Source: Actinotalea alkalitolerans
Lineage (GTDB): Bacteria; Actinomycetota; Actinomycetes; Actinomycetales; Cellulomonadaceae
DNA length: 64,000 nucleotides
Direction: 5' to 3'
Assembly: GCF_023369855.1 (NCBI RefSeq)
Contig: NZ_JAMBPP010000011.1
Location: forward strand, 1-64,000
Shown piece after piece: positions 43,837 through 50,828 of this stretch. Position 1 is the stretch's first letter. Each line of letters opens with the position of its first letter. Below the pieces are notes generated by a model. The model did no database searches, was not told the DNA's origin, and saw only the letters and a program-made list of their open reading frames with translations. Both the position numbers and the translations under genes were made by a program.

Positions 43837-44985
43837 TCACTCCGGTTTGGCGCCGAACACGATCTCGTCCCAGCTCGGGACGCTCGCTCGTCCCTTGCGG
43901 GACCCGCGGGAGCGGGCAGGGGGTGAAGGGGCCGGGGGATCGGCGGTCTCGCCGCTGTCCTCGGTGCCCGTCGAGGCCCGGGCGCCGGTGTCAGCGTCAG
44001 GCGTGCCAGCGTCCTGGGCGGCGGCGGTCGTGGCCTCGACAGCCGCACGCTGCCCCGAGGGGGGCATGGGCAGGACCGTCGCGTCGACCGCGTCCTGGGG
44101 CCGGGAGTGCGGCGGGTGGGCCGCCGGCACCGGGCCGACAGCCAGCTCGGGGTTGTCGAAGTCGAAGGCGTGCTGCGGGCCGAACCCCTCGAACTCCTCG
44201 TGGTCGTCGTCGTGCTCGTCGAGGGCCTGGCGGAACCCGCGGCGGTCGCTCAGGTCGTCGAGCAGGGCGTGGGTGGAGTCGTCGGGCTCGGGCTCGGGCG
44301 ACGAGGGCAGGTCCACCGCGGTGAGCAGCGGACGCAGGGCGTCGTCCACCTCGACGTCGAAGACCGAGCTGCGCACGGCTGCGAGGTGGCGGCGGGGGAT
44401 CGGTTCGTCGGCGAGCTCGGTCTCGGAGAGCCAGCGGGCCTCGTCGTCGACCGCTCGGACCGACCGGGTCCCGGCGTCGTAGACCCAGCGAGCGCTCCGC
44501 TCTGCTGCCGTCGGCCCGCTCACCGTGAACGAGACCTGGACGGTCCACGGCGCGGACGGGGGTCGGAAGGCGTCCCAGGCCAGGGTCGACAGGTCGACAC
44601 CACGGGTCGCCAGACGATCGGTCACGAGATCTCCGAGCACGGGGGCGCTCGCCTCACGGCCGATACGCGTCGCACGCGCCTGCGCGGCGATGAACTCGCG
44701 CTCGGCCAGCACCGGGCCCTCGTAGCGCCGCACCTGCTCGACGGCCATCCCGACGGACTCGGCGACCTCCGCCGCGGTCAGGCCGCTGCGGATGCGGGCC
44801 TGGATCTCCCGAGGGGGCAACGTCCCGGACTGCTCGACGCGCACCTGCTCGAGCTGGGGGCGGTCACGCCGCACCGCAGCGCGCAGCGCCTCGTCGATGG
44901 GCAGGTGGAATCTCTGCCCGTCCGGTCCTTCGAGGACGACGTGCTCACCGTCCTCGTGCAGCCCTACCAGCTTCAGCTCGCTCAT
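43837..44985 (-). CDS. sepH: Septation protein SepH
   Basis: This 382-residue protein has the SepH (DUF3071) N-terminal domain, starting MSELKLVGLHEDGEHVVLEGPDGQRF and containing the helix-turn-helix-like SGLTAAEVAESVGMAVEQVRRYEGPVLAERE (about 70-100). SepH promotes FtsZ assembly and division in actinobacteria. The C-terminal half is long, acidic and disordered (about 215-345), ending in the conserved RGRASVPSWDEIVFGAK. It is monocistronic and convergent with tdk. ATG 44985 (MSELKL) gives the standard start. No frameshift or missing part was seen. Confidence 0.92.
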   Translation of the reverse strand: MSELKLVGLHEDGEHVVLEGPDGQRFHLPIDEALRAAVRRDRPQLEQVRVEQSGTLPPREIQARIRSGLTAAEVAESVGMAVEQVRRYEGPVLAEREFIAAQARATRIGREASAPVLGDLVTDRLATRGVDLSTLAWDAFRPPSAPWTVQVSFTVSGPTAAERSARWVYDAGTRSVRAVDDEARWLSETELADEPIPRRHLAAVRSSVFDVEVDDALRPLLTAVDLPSSPEPEPDDSTHALLDDLSDRRGFRQALDEHDDDHEEFEGFGPQHAFDFDNPELAVGPVPAAHPPHSRPQDAVDATVLPMPPSGQRAAVEATTAAAQDAGTPDADTGARASTGTEDSGETADPPAPSPPARSRGSRKGRASVPSWDEIVFGAKPE

Positions 44986-45127
44986 CCGACCTCCCTGACC
45001 TCCCCCCGAGGGTGCCACCTGTCCTGCCCGTGCGTGGGGAGGTGGCTCGGTGTGCCGCACGTGCCGATCGCTCGCGAGGGGGTGGCGGTCCGGGCGTGTC
45101 CGGCACGACGTCGGGCAGGATGACCGG

Positions 45128-45982
45128 GTGACGAGCCCAGCACCCGGTCCCCTTCCCGCCGACCCCGCCGACGTCGACCTCCTCGTGGATCTCGCCGAGC
45201 ACCTGGCTCGCGAGGCCGGCAGGCTCGTGCTCGAGGGCCGCCCGCACCGCCCGGACGTGGCGTCGACCAAGTCGAGCCCGGTCGACGTGGTGACCCAGAT
45301 GGACCTGGCCTCGGAGGCGCTGCTACGACGGCTCCTGGCCCAGGAGCGTCCCCAGGACGCGATCCTGGGCGAGGAGGAGGGTCTGCTCGTCGGGACCAGC
45401 GGCGTGACGTGGGTGCTGGACCCGATCGACGGCACCGTCAACTACCTCTACGGGATCCCGGCCTACGCGGTCTCGGTCGCTGCCGTGGTCGGTGAGCCCG
45501 ACCCCGCACGGTGGACCGTGGTGGCGGGCTGCGTGCACGCCGTGGCGGACGGACGGACCTGGACGGCCGGCCTGGGACGAGGGGCGTACCTGGACGGGGG
45601 GCGTGTCGCGGTGAACGCGGCACGTCCGTTGGCGGAGTCGCTGGTGGGCACAGGGTTCGGGTACCTGTCGGAGCGACGACGGTCACAGGCGAGGGTCCTG
45701 GCCGAGGTGCTGCCGCAGGTCCGCGACATCCGCCGGATCGGATCGGCCGCCATGGACCTCTGCACGGTGGCGACGGGCGGTCTCGACGCGTACTACGAGC
45801 GGGGTCTGCAGCCGTGGGACCTGGCCGCGGCCTCGTTGGTCGCCCAGGAGGCGGGCGCGTCGGTGGTCGGGTTGCGCGGCGCACCCGCGGGGGAGTCGAT
45901 GGCGGTGGCCGGACCGCCCGCCACGGCACGGGCCCTGGTGGGGATCCTCGAGGCCCTGGACGCCGACACCGACCGTCTCTGA
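45128..45982 (+). CDS. Inositol monophosphatase family phosphatase
   Basis: This 284-residue metal-dependent phosphatase has the family motifs GEEEG (metal Glu), WVLDPIDGTVNYLYG (metal Asp/Ile/Asp plus GT) and QPWDLAAASLVAQEAGA (second motif, metal Asp). Substrates could be inositol-1-phosphate, histidinol-phosphate or fructose-1,6-bisphosphate; the sequence does not decide. Start GTG 45128 leaves sepH divergent across 142 bases. The gene is followed by the DUF4193 gene. Confidence 0.88.
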   Translation: MTSPAPGPLPADPADVDLLVDLAEHLAREAGRLVLEGRPHRPDVASTKSSPVDVVTQMDLASEALLRRLLAQERPQDAILGEEEGLLVGTSGVTWVLDPIDGTVNYLYGIPAYAVSVAAVVGEPDPARWTVVAGCVHAVADGRTWTAGLGRGAYLDGGRVAVNAARPLAESLVGTGFGYLSERRRSQARVLAEVLPQVRDIRRIGSAAMDLCTVATGGLDAYYERGLQPWDLAAASLVAQEAGASVVGLRGAPAGESMAVAGPPATARALVGILEALDADTDRL

Positions 45983-46098
45983 GGCTCGTCGAGGGACGGT
46001 GGACGTGCCGGGTGTGCTTCCGGGCCGCGGATGAGGCACAATCCCCACGCCGACCACTCGGGAACAAGACGCGTGCGCCGTGCATTGACTACGTACCC

Positions 46099-46123
46099 GG
46101 GTGCGCGCGAGCCGCGTGCACCC
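46099..46123 (+). other. 5' leader hairpin upstream of the DUF4193 gene
   Basis: GGGTGCGCGCG (46099-46109), AGC loop, CGCGTGCACCC (46113-46123): 11 pairs with one G-T wobble, 38 bases before the ATG at 46162. There is no T-run, so it is more likely a leader stem than a terminator. Confidence 0.55.
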
Positions 46124-46161
46124 AACGGATATCTACCCCGACACGGAGTGTGAAACGCCTG

Positions 46162-46461
46162 ATGGCAACGGACTACGACGCCCCGCGCAAGACCGAGGAG
46201 GACCTCTCCGAGGACTCCCTGCAGGAGCTCCAGGCGCGGCGCTCTGACAAGAACTCGGGTGTCGTCGACGAGGACGAGACCGAAGCCGCCGAGGGCTTCG
46301 AGCTGCCCGGCGCCGACCTCTCCGGTGAAGAGCTCTCGGTCCGGGTGCTGCCGCGCCAGGCCGACGAGTTCACCTGCTCGAGCTGCTTCCTGGTGCATCA
46401 CCGCAGCCAGCTGGCCTCGGAGAAGAACGGTCAGCCGATCTGCTCGGAGTGCGCTGCCTGA
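46162..46461 (+). CDS. DUF4193 zinc-ribbon protein
   Basis: This 99-residue protein begins MATDYDAPRKTEEDLSEDSLQEL, has an acidic middle, and ends with a zinc ribbon: FTCSSCFLVHHRSQL and ICSECAA, that is Cx2C-x19-Cx2C. It matches the highly conserved actinobacterial DUF4193 family; similar proteins are abundant and proposed to assist transcription, which I cannot confirm. GGAG lies about 12 bases before ATG 46162, and a leader hairpin is upstream. Its 3' end overlaps the convergent DUF3093 gene by 31 bases. Confidence 0.9.
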   Translation: MATDYDAPRKTEEDLSEDSLQELQARRSDKNSGVVDEDETEAAEGFELPGADLSGEELSVRVLPRQADEFTCSSCFLVHHRSQLASEKNGQPICSECAA

Positions 46462-46943
46462 CCTGAGGAAGGGACCCCGATCGCCGCGAGAAGGCGCTCG
46501 GGGTGTCGGGTCGAGACGATCCAGCTGGGGGTGGGGTCCAGCGGGTCGTCCACCCGGACCTCCACGGCGCCCGGGATCCACGCCCGCAGGCAGACGTACG
46601 CGCGGGCGTCCGACCCGGGTCCCAGTGCTGCGCGCAGGCCGTCCTTGTCGAGCACGTCCGCTGCACCCAGCACCCTGACCGGGATGTGCGCGGCACCGGC
46701 CCGCAGCTCGCCGGCCTCCACGGCGACCACCGGGCTCCAGACGACCGCCACGACGACGGCACCGGCGAAGGCTGCCGCGGAGACCACGAGAGCGACGAGC
46801 CGGTCGACCGGCAGCAGGGCGATCAGCACCAGGAGCGCGAAGCCCACCACGAACGACCAGCCGAGCGGTCCGGGCCAGAGGCGCTCCCGGTACGCACGGA
46901 CGGTGGACCCGGGGGAGGTGGGGGCGGCGGACGAGTCGGTCAT
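46431..46943 (-). CDS. DUF3093 family membrane protein
   Basis: This 170-residue protein has an N-terminal acidic/Ser tail, two hydrophobic helices (about 27-45 and 49-69), and a C-terminal domain with the family pattern WIPGAVEVRVDDPLDPTPSWIVSTRHPERLLAAI. It matches DUF3093, found beside dut in many actinobacteria. Its role is not known. It starts at ATG 46943, divergent from dut by 40 bases, and its 3' end overlaps DUF4193 on the other strand. Confidence 0.87.
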   Translation of the reverse strand: MTDSSAAPTSPGSTVRAYRERLWPGPLGWSFVVGFALLVLIALLPVDRLVALVVSAAAFAGAVVVAVVWSPVVAVEAGELRAGAAHIPVRVLGAADVLDKDGLRAALGPGSDARAYVCLRAWIPGAVEVRVDDPLDPTPSWIVSTRHPERLLAAIGVPSSGQAAHSEQIG

Positions 46944-46983
46944 GGGTCAAGCATCCCAGGTCGGGGGGCTAGAGTCTGGGCCC

Positions 46984-47523
46984 GTGGATCACCCCCGTCC
47001 CGGCAGCGCCGGCTCACCCACGCCCGTCGACGTGCTGCTGGTCATGCTCGACGACGGCCTGCCCGAGCCGCGGTACGCCCATCCCGGTGATGCCGGTGCC
47101 GATCTGGTGGCCCGGACGGACGTCGTCCTCGAGCCTCTGGGCCGCGCCACGGTCCCGACCGGGGTCAGCATCGCGCTCCCCGACGGCTATGCCGCCTTCG
47201 TCCACCCCCGTTCAGGTCTGGCGGCTCGTCACGGTCTGACCATCGTCAACGCCCCGGGGACGGTCGATGCGGGCTATCGCGGCGAGATCAAGGTCACCCT
47301 GCTCAACACCGATGCCCACGAGACCCTGCACCTGCGACGAGGCGACCGGATCGCTCAGCTCGTCGTCCAGGAGGTGAGCCGTGCGCGGTTCGTGCGAGCC
47401 GAGCGCCTGCCCGGCTCGCACCGCGGCACCGAGGGCTTCGGTTCGAGCGGTGGCTGGCGGGCCCCGACCGTGCCCGCCGCGGGTCCCGACACCGGGCATG
47501 ACCTGCCGTCCGATGGCGTCTAG
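46984..47523 (+). CDS. dut: dUTP diphosphatase
   Basis: This 179-residue enzyme hydrolyses dUTP to dUMP and keeps uracil out of DNA. All five motifs are visible: HPGDAGADL, PRSGLAARHGL, GTVDAGYRGEIKV, RGDRIAQLVVQ and GTEGFGSSG. The C-terminal tail (about 155-179) is longer than usual. GTG 46984 follows TAGAGT (46970-46975) by eight bases with no RBS, so the transcript is probably leaderless. Downstream DUF3710, OB-fold and DUF3159 genes form the usual actinobacterial dut neighbourhood. Confidence 0.95.
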   Translation: MDHPRPGSAGSPTPVDVLLVMLDDGLPEPRYAHPGDAGADLVARTDVVLEPLGRATVPTGVSIALPDGYAAFVHPRSGLAARHGLTIVNAPGTVDAGYRGEIKVTLLNTDAHETLHLRRGDRIAQLVVQEVSRARFVRAERLPGSHRGTEGFGSSGGWRAPTVPAAGPDTGHDLPSDGV

Positions 47524-47571
47524 GGTCGAAGGGGTGCTTCCGTGCCTGGCACCGTCATCAAGGAGGAAGTC

Positions 47572-48294
47572 GTGAGCCTGTTCCGGCGTGGCAAGAAGTC
47601 TGCCGACGAGCCCGCGGGCGACGCGCCGACCCCATCGGACGAGGGCAGCCCCTCGGTGCCCGAGGGCGGGTCCGTCGTCGCGGGCAGGGAGCGAGGCCCG
47701 TGGGACGTCGAGGAGGTCGCCGACCGGGGTCGCCGTGTCGACCTGGGCGCGATCTGGCTGCCCGGTCGCGAGGGCATGGAGCTCCGGATGGAGATCGAGA
47801 AGTCCACGAAGATCGTGACCGCCGCGGCGATCGCCCTCAACGGGTCGGGTCTGCAGGTCCAGGTGTTCGCCGCGCCGCGCTCCGAGGGCATCTGGGACGA
47901 CATCCGAGCCGAGATCGCCGAGTCGGTGACCAAACAGGGTGGCTCGGTCGACGACCTGCCGGGTCCGTTCGGCCGTGAGCTGCTGGCGCGCCTGCCGGTG
48001 CGGACCAGCGAGGGTCGCACCGGCCACCGACCAGCGCGCTTCATCGGCCACGACGGGCGTCGGTGGTTCCTTCGGGGGGTCCTCACCGGGAAGGCCGCGG
48101 TCGACCCCTCGGCCGCGGCCGAGCTCGAGGCGGTCTTCGCTGACGTCGTCGTCGTGCGGGGCTCGGAGCCCCGGGCGCCCCGCGACCTCCTTCCGCTCCA
48201 GGTCCCCGGTGCGAGGCCCAGCGATGCCGTGGTCGCGCCGTCGGCCGTCGACCCGCTGCTCGCCCGCGGACCCGAGATCACCGAGGTGCGCTGA
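47572..48294 (+). CDS. DUF3710 family protein
   Basis: This 240-residue cytoplasmic protein is DUF3710: acidic/Pro-rich N-terminus, then GPWDVEEVADRGRRVDLGAIWLPGREGMELRME and a strand-rich core (FAAPRSEGIWDDIRAEI). A strong RBS AAGGAGGA (47561-47568) fixes the GTG at 47572, even though the frame is open further upstream. Its stop overlaps the next ATG by one base, so the following OB-fold gene is coupled. The family is confined to actinobacteria, and its role is unknown. Confidence 0.9.
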   Translation: MSLFRRGKKSADEPAGDAPTPSDEGSPSVPEGGSVVAGRERGPWDVEEVADRGRRVDLGAIWLPGREGMELRMEIEKSTKIVTAAAIALNGSGLQVQVFAAPRSEGIWDDIRAEIAESVTKQGGSVDDLPGPFGRELLARLPVRTSEGRTGHRPARFIGHDGRRWFLRGVLTGKAAVDPSAAAELEAVFADVVVVRGSEPRAPRDLLPLQVPGARPSDAVVAPSAVDPLLARGPEITEVR

Positions 48295-48716
48295 TGGGCA
48301 CCCCCGTGAGCATGCCACCGGGCAGCACGGCAGGCGGTGCCCGCCGGACGTCGCGCCTGCGTCGCGCGCTGCACGGCCTGGTGGCCTCGCAGGCCGAGAT
48401 CGAGGCCACGGAGGAGCGCAAGGAGACGCACCGCCGGGGATGCACGGCGGTCTCGGAGCTCGAGGACCGCCGTCGGGCCGAGGTCTCGGGGGTGCTGCGC
48501 AGCGTCACGCTGCGCCCGCGCCAGACCGTCCCCGCTCTCGAGGCCGAGCTGTACGACGGCAGCGGCAGCGTGCAGGTCGTGTGGCTAGGGCGTCGCCAGA
48601 TCGCCGGCATCGAGCCAGGGCGCAGGGCCAGGCTCGAGGGTCTGGTCTGCGTGCAGGACGGCCGACCGACGATGTACAACCCGCGCTACGAGCTCAGCCC
48701 CCAGGCCGGTGAGTGA
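48294..48716 (+). CDS. OB-fold nucleic-acid-binding protein
   Basis: This 140-residue protein has a basic, helical N-terminus (about 14-60) and an OB-fold (about 62-135): VSGVLRSVTLRPRQTVPALEAELYDGSGSVQVVWLGRRQIAGIEPGRRARLEGLV. The pattern matches the tRNA_anti/OB family found in the actinobacterial dut operon. It probably binds RNA or single-stranded DNA. It overlaps the DUF3710 stop by one base and the DUF3159 start by eight bases, so all three are coupled. The exact ligand is unknown. Confidence 0.85.
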   Translation: MGTPVSMPPGSTAGGARRTSRLRRALHGLVASQAEIEATEERKETHRRGCTAVSELEDRRRAEVSGVLRSVTLRPRQTVPALEAELYDGSGSVQVVWLGRRQIAGIEPGRRARLEGLVCVQDGRPTMYNPRYELSPQAGE

Positions 48717-49467
48717 GCCGGTGACAGGACCGCCGCCCGGGGCCGACAGCCCTGGACCCCAGGACCGCGCCGTGGGCGGTGCCGCGCCCGAGCCCGAGGC
48801 GCGTCCGCAGGGCGTGAAGGTGCTCGCCGGAGAGCAGTTCTCGTTCGTCGACGCCGTCGGCGGGGTCCGAGGCATGGTCGAGTCCACCCTGCCCGCACTG
48901 ATCTTCGTGACCGTCTTCGTCGCCACCCGCGACCTGAGGACGGCCCTGATCGCCGCCGTGCTGCCCGCGGTCGTAGCGGTGGTGGTCCGGCTGGTGCAGC
49001 GGACCCCCGTGACCCAGGCCTTCTCGGGGGTGCTGGGCGTGGGGATCGGGGTCTTGTGGGCCTGGCGGACCGGCGAAGCGCAGGACTACTTCGCCTGGGG
49101 ACTGTGGGTCAACGTCATCTGGGGTGCGGGGGCGGTGATCTCGGTCCTGGTGCGCTGGCCGGTCGTGGGCGTGATCGTGAGCCTGCTGCGTGGTCAGGAC
49201 ATGTCCTGGCGAACCGCGGCCGACGCGGCACCGCTGCGCCGGCGCTACGTGTGGGCCACCTGGCTGTGGGTCGCCGTGTTCGGGCTGCGTCTGGTGGTGC
49301 AGGTGCCGCTCTACCTCGAGGGGACCGACGCCGTCGGCTGGCTCGGTACCGCACGGCTGGTGATGGGCCTCCCGCTCTTCGCTCTGGGCCTGTGGATCAC
49401 GTGGCTGCTGGTGTCACCAGGAGGTCGTGCAGCGCATCCAGATCAGCGTCCGAGCCCGCCACGATGA
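48709..49467 (+). CDS. DUF3159 family membrane protein
   Basis: This 252-residue protein has an acidic/Pro-rich cytoplasmic head (about 1-37) and five or six membrane helices, starting SFVDAVGGVRGMVESTLPALIFVTVFV. It matches DUF3159, an actinobacterial family of unknown function, often in the dut cluster. It starts at GTG 48709 overlapping the OB-fold stop. The last 71 bases overlap the convergent TrkA-type gene on the opposite strand, so their transcripts share antisense sequence. Confidence 0.88.
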   Translation: MSEPVTGPPPGADSPGPQDRAVGGAAPEPEARPQGVKVLAGEQFSFVDAVGGVRGMVESTLPALIFVTVFVATRDLRTALIAAVLPAVVAVVVRLVQRTPVTQAFSGVLGVGIGVLWAWRTGEAQDYFAWGLWVNVIWGAGAVISVLVRWPVVGVIVSLLRGQDMSWRTAADAAPLRRRYVWATWLWVAVFGLRLVVQVPLYLEGTDAVGWLGTARLVMGLPLFALGLWITWLLVSPGGRAAHPDQRPSPPR

Positions 49468-50068
49468 GCAGCTCGTCACCAGCCTCGAGGGTGTCGTCCG
49501 GGCTGGGGGCGAGGGGCTTGCGGCCCCGCACCACCGCGGCCAGCACGGTGTCCAGCGGCCACACGACCTGACCGACACGGACCCCGACCAGCGCCGAGTG
49601 CTCGGGCAGGGTCAGCTCGAGGATGTCGGCCTTGGACTGGTGGAAGGTGAAGATCTTCACGAGGTCACCGACGGCCACGGCCTCCTCGACCATCGCCGTC
49701 ATGATCCGGGGCGTCGAGACCGCCACGTCCACACCCCAGGCCTCGTCGAACATCCACTCGTTCTTGGGGTTGTTGACGCGAGCGACGGTGCGCGGAACGC
49801 CGTACTCGGTCTTGGCGAGCAGCGAGACCACGAGGTTGACCTTGTCGTCGCCGGTCGCTGCGACGACGACGTCGCACTCCTCGGTGGCTGCCTGGGTCAG
49901 GGTCGAGAGCTCGCAGGCGTCTCCCAGGAGCCAGTCCGCGTCGGCGACCGAGGCGATGCGCATCGCCGAGGGCTGCTTGTCGATCAGCGTGACCTCGTGG
50001 TCGTTGAGGAGCAGCTCGCGGGCGATCGACCGGCCGACCGAGCCGGCACCGGCGATGACGACGCGCAT
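49397..50068 (-). CDS. TrkA-type potassium regulatory protein, second copy
   Basis: This 223-residue protein has an N-terminal Rossmann (RCK_N) fold with VVIAGAGSVGRSIARELL and the acidic end of strand 2 in VTLIDKQP, and a C-terminal RCK_C domain (about 140-220). It binds NAD(H) and gates potassium transporters as a ring. It overlaps the upstream TrkA by one base (stop TGA and start ATG share a base), so the two are translated together and may form a mixed ring. Its 3' end overlaps DUF3159 by 71 bases. Confidence 0.9.
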   Translation of the reverse strand: MRVVIAGAGSVGRSIARELLLNDHEVTLIDKQPSAMRIASVADADWLLGDACELSTLTQAATEECDVVVAATGDDKVNLVVSLLAKTEYGVPRTVARVNNPKNEWMFDEAWGVDVAVSTPRIMTAMVEEAVAVGDLVKIFTFHQSKADILELTLPEHSALVGVRVGQVVWPLDTVLAAVVRGRKPLAPSPDDTLEAGDELLIVAGSDADLDALHDLLVTPAAT

Positions 50069-50733
50069 CACTTCACCCCTGTCGGCACATGGGTCAGCAC
50101 CCGTTCGACGCGGGCCATGTCCGTGGCCTGCAGCAGCACGTGCAGCACGTCGTTCTCCTGCAGCACCGTGGTGGGCGTGGGGAGCACACCGTCCCCGTAG
50201 CGGGTCACGTACGCGACCCTCGCGCCGGTCGCCTTCTCGATCGAGACGAGGGCATGGCCGATCCACCCGGGATGGGTGTCCATCTGCGCCATGAGGATCT
50301 GGCCCGAGGCGTCCCGGTACTCGTCGGTGGCGCCCATGGGCAGCATGCGCCGCAGCACCTGGTCGGCCGTCCAGCGCACCGTGGCGACGGTCGGGATGCC
50401 CAGGCGCTGGTAGATCTCGGCGCGGTGCGGGTCGTAGATCCTCGCGACGACGTTGCCCACGCCGTAGGTCTCGCGCACCACGCGAGCGGCCAGGATGTTG
50501 GAGTTGTCCCCGTCCGAGACGGCCGCGAAGGCGTAGGCGTCCTCGACGCCGGCCTGGATGAGGGTCTCGCGGTCGAAACCGAGACCGGTGACCCGCTTGC
50601 CGTCGAACGCTGCGTCGAGCCGCCGGAAGGCCTCGGGGTTCTGGTCGATGACCGCGACCGAGTGCCCACGGCTCTCGAGCGACTGCGCGAGGGTGGCTCC
50701 GACCCGGCCGCAACCCATGATGATGAAGTGCAC
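50068..50733 (-). CDS. TrkA-type potassium regulatory protein, first copy
   Basis: This 221-residue RCK protein starts VHFIIMGCGRVGATLAQSLESRGHSVAVIDQNP, with the GxGxxG nucleotide site. The second half carries the RCK_C fold with a stretch GATDEYRDASGQILMAQMDTHPGWIGHALVSIEKATGARVAYV. The GTG at 50733 follows TAGCGT by eight bases on the minus strand and no RBS is seen, so the message is probably leaderless. It is divergent from the KimA-like permease gene across 95 bases, and all three genes probably belong to one potassium system. Confidence 0.9.
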   Translation of the reverse strand: MHFIIMGCGRVGATLAQSLESRGHSVAVIDQNPEAFRRLDAAFDGKRVTGLGFDRETLIQAGVEDAYAFAAVSDGDNSNILAARVVRETYGVGNVVARIYDPHRAEIYQRLGIPTVATVRWTADQVLRRMLPMGATDEYRDASGQILMAQMDTHPGWIGHALVSIEKATGARVAYVTRYGDGVLPTPTTVLQENDVLHVLLQATDMARVERVLTHVPTGVK

Positions 50734-50828
50734 GATCGGCCACGCTATACCGTCCGGGGACCGTTCACGCGGGTCGTCGTCGCAGGCCTGGCGGACGGGG
50801 TCCGCGATGAGGCCTAGCATGGGCTCTC

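Noticed and set aside
45511-46161. Upstream extension of the DUF4193 gene
   Set aside because: The frame is open but overlaps the phosphatase gene and a leader hairpin; conserved homology starts at MATDYDAPRKT (46162).
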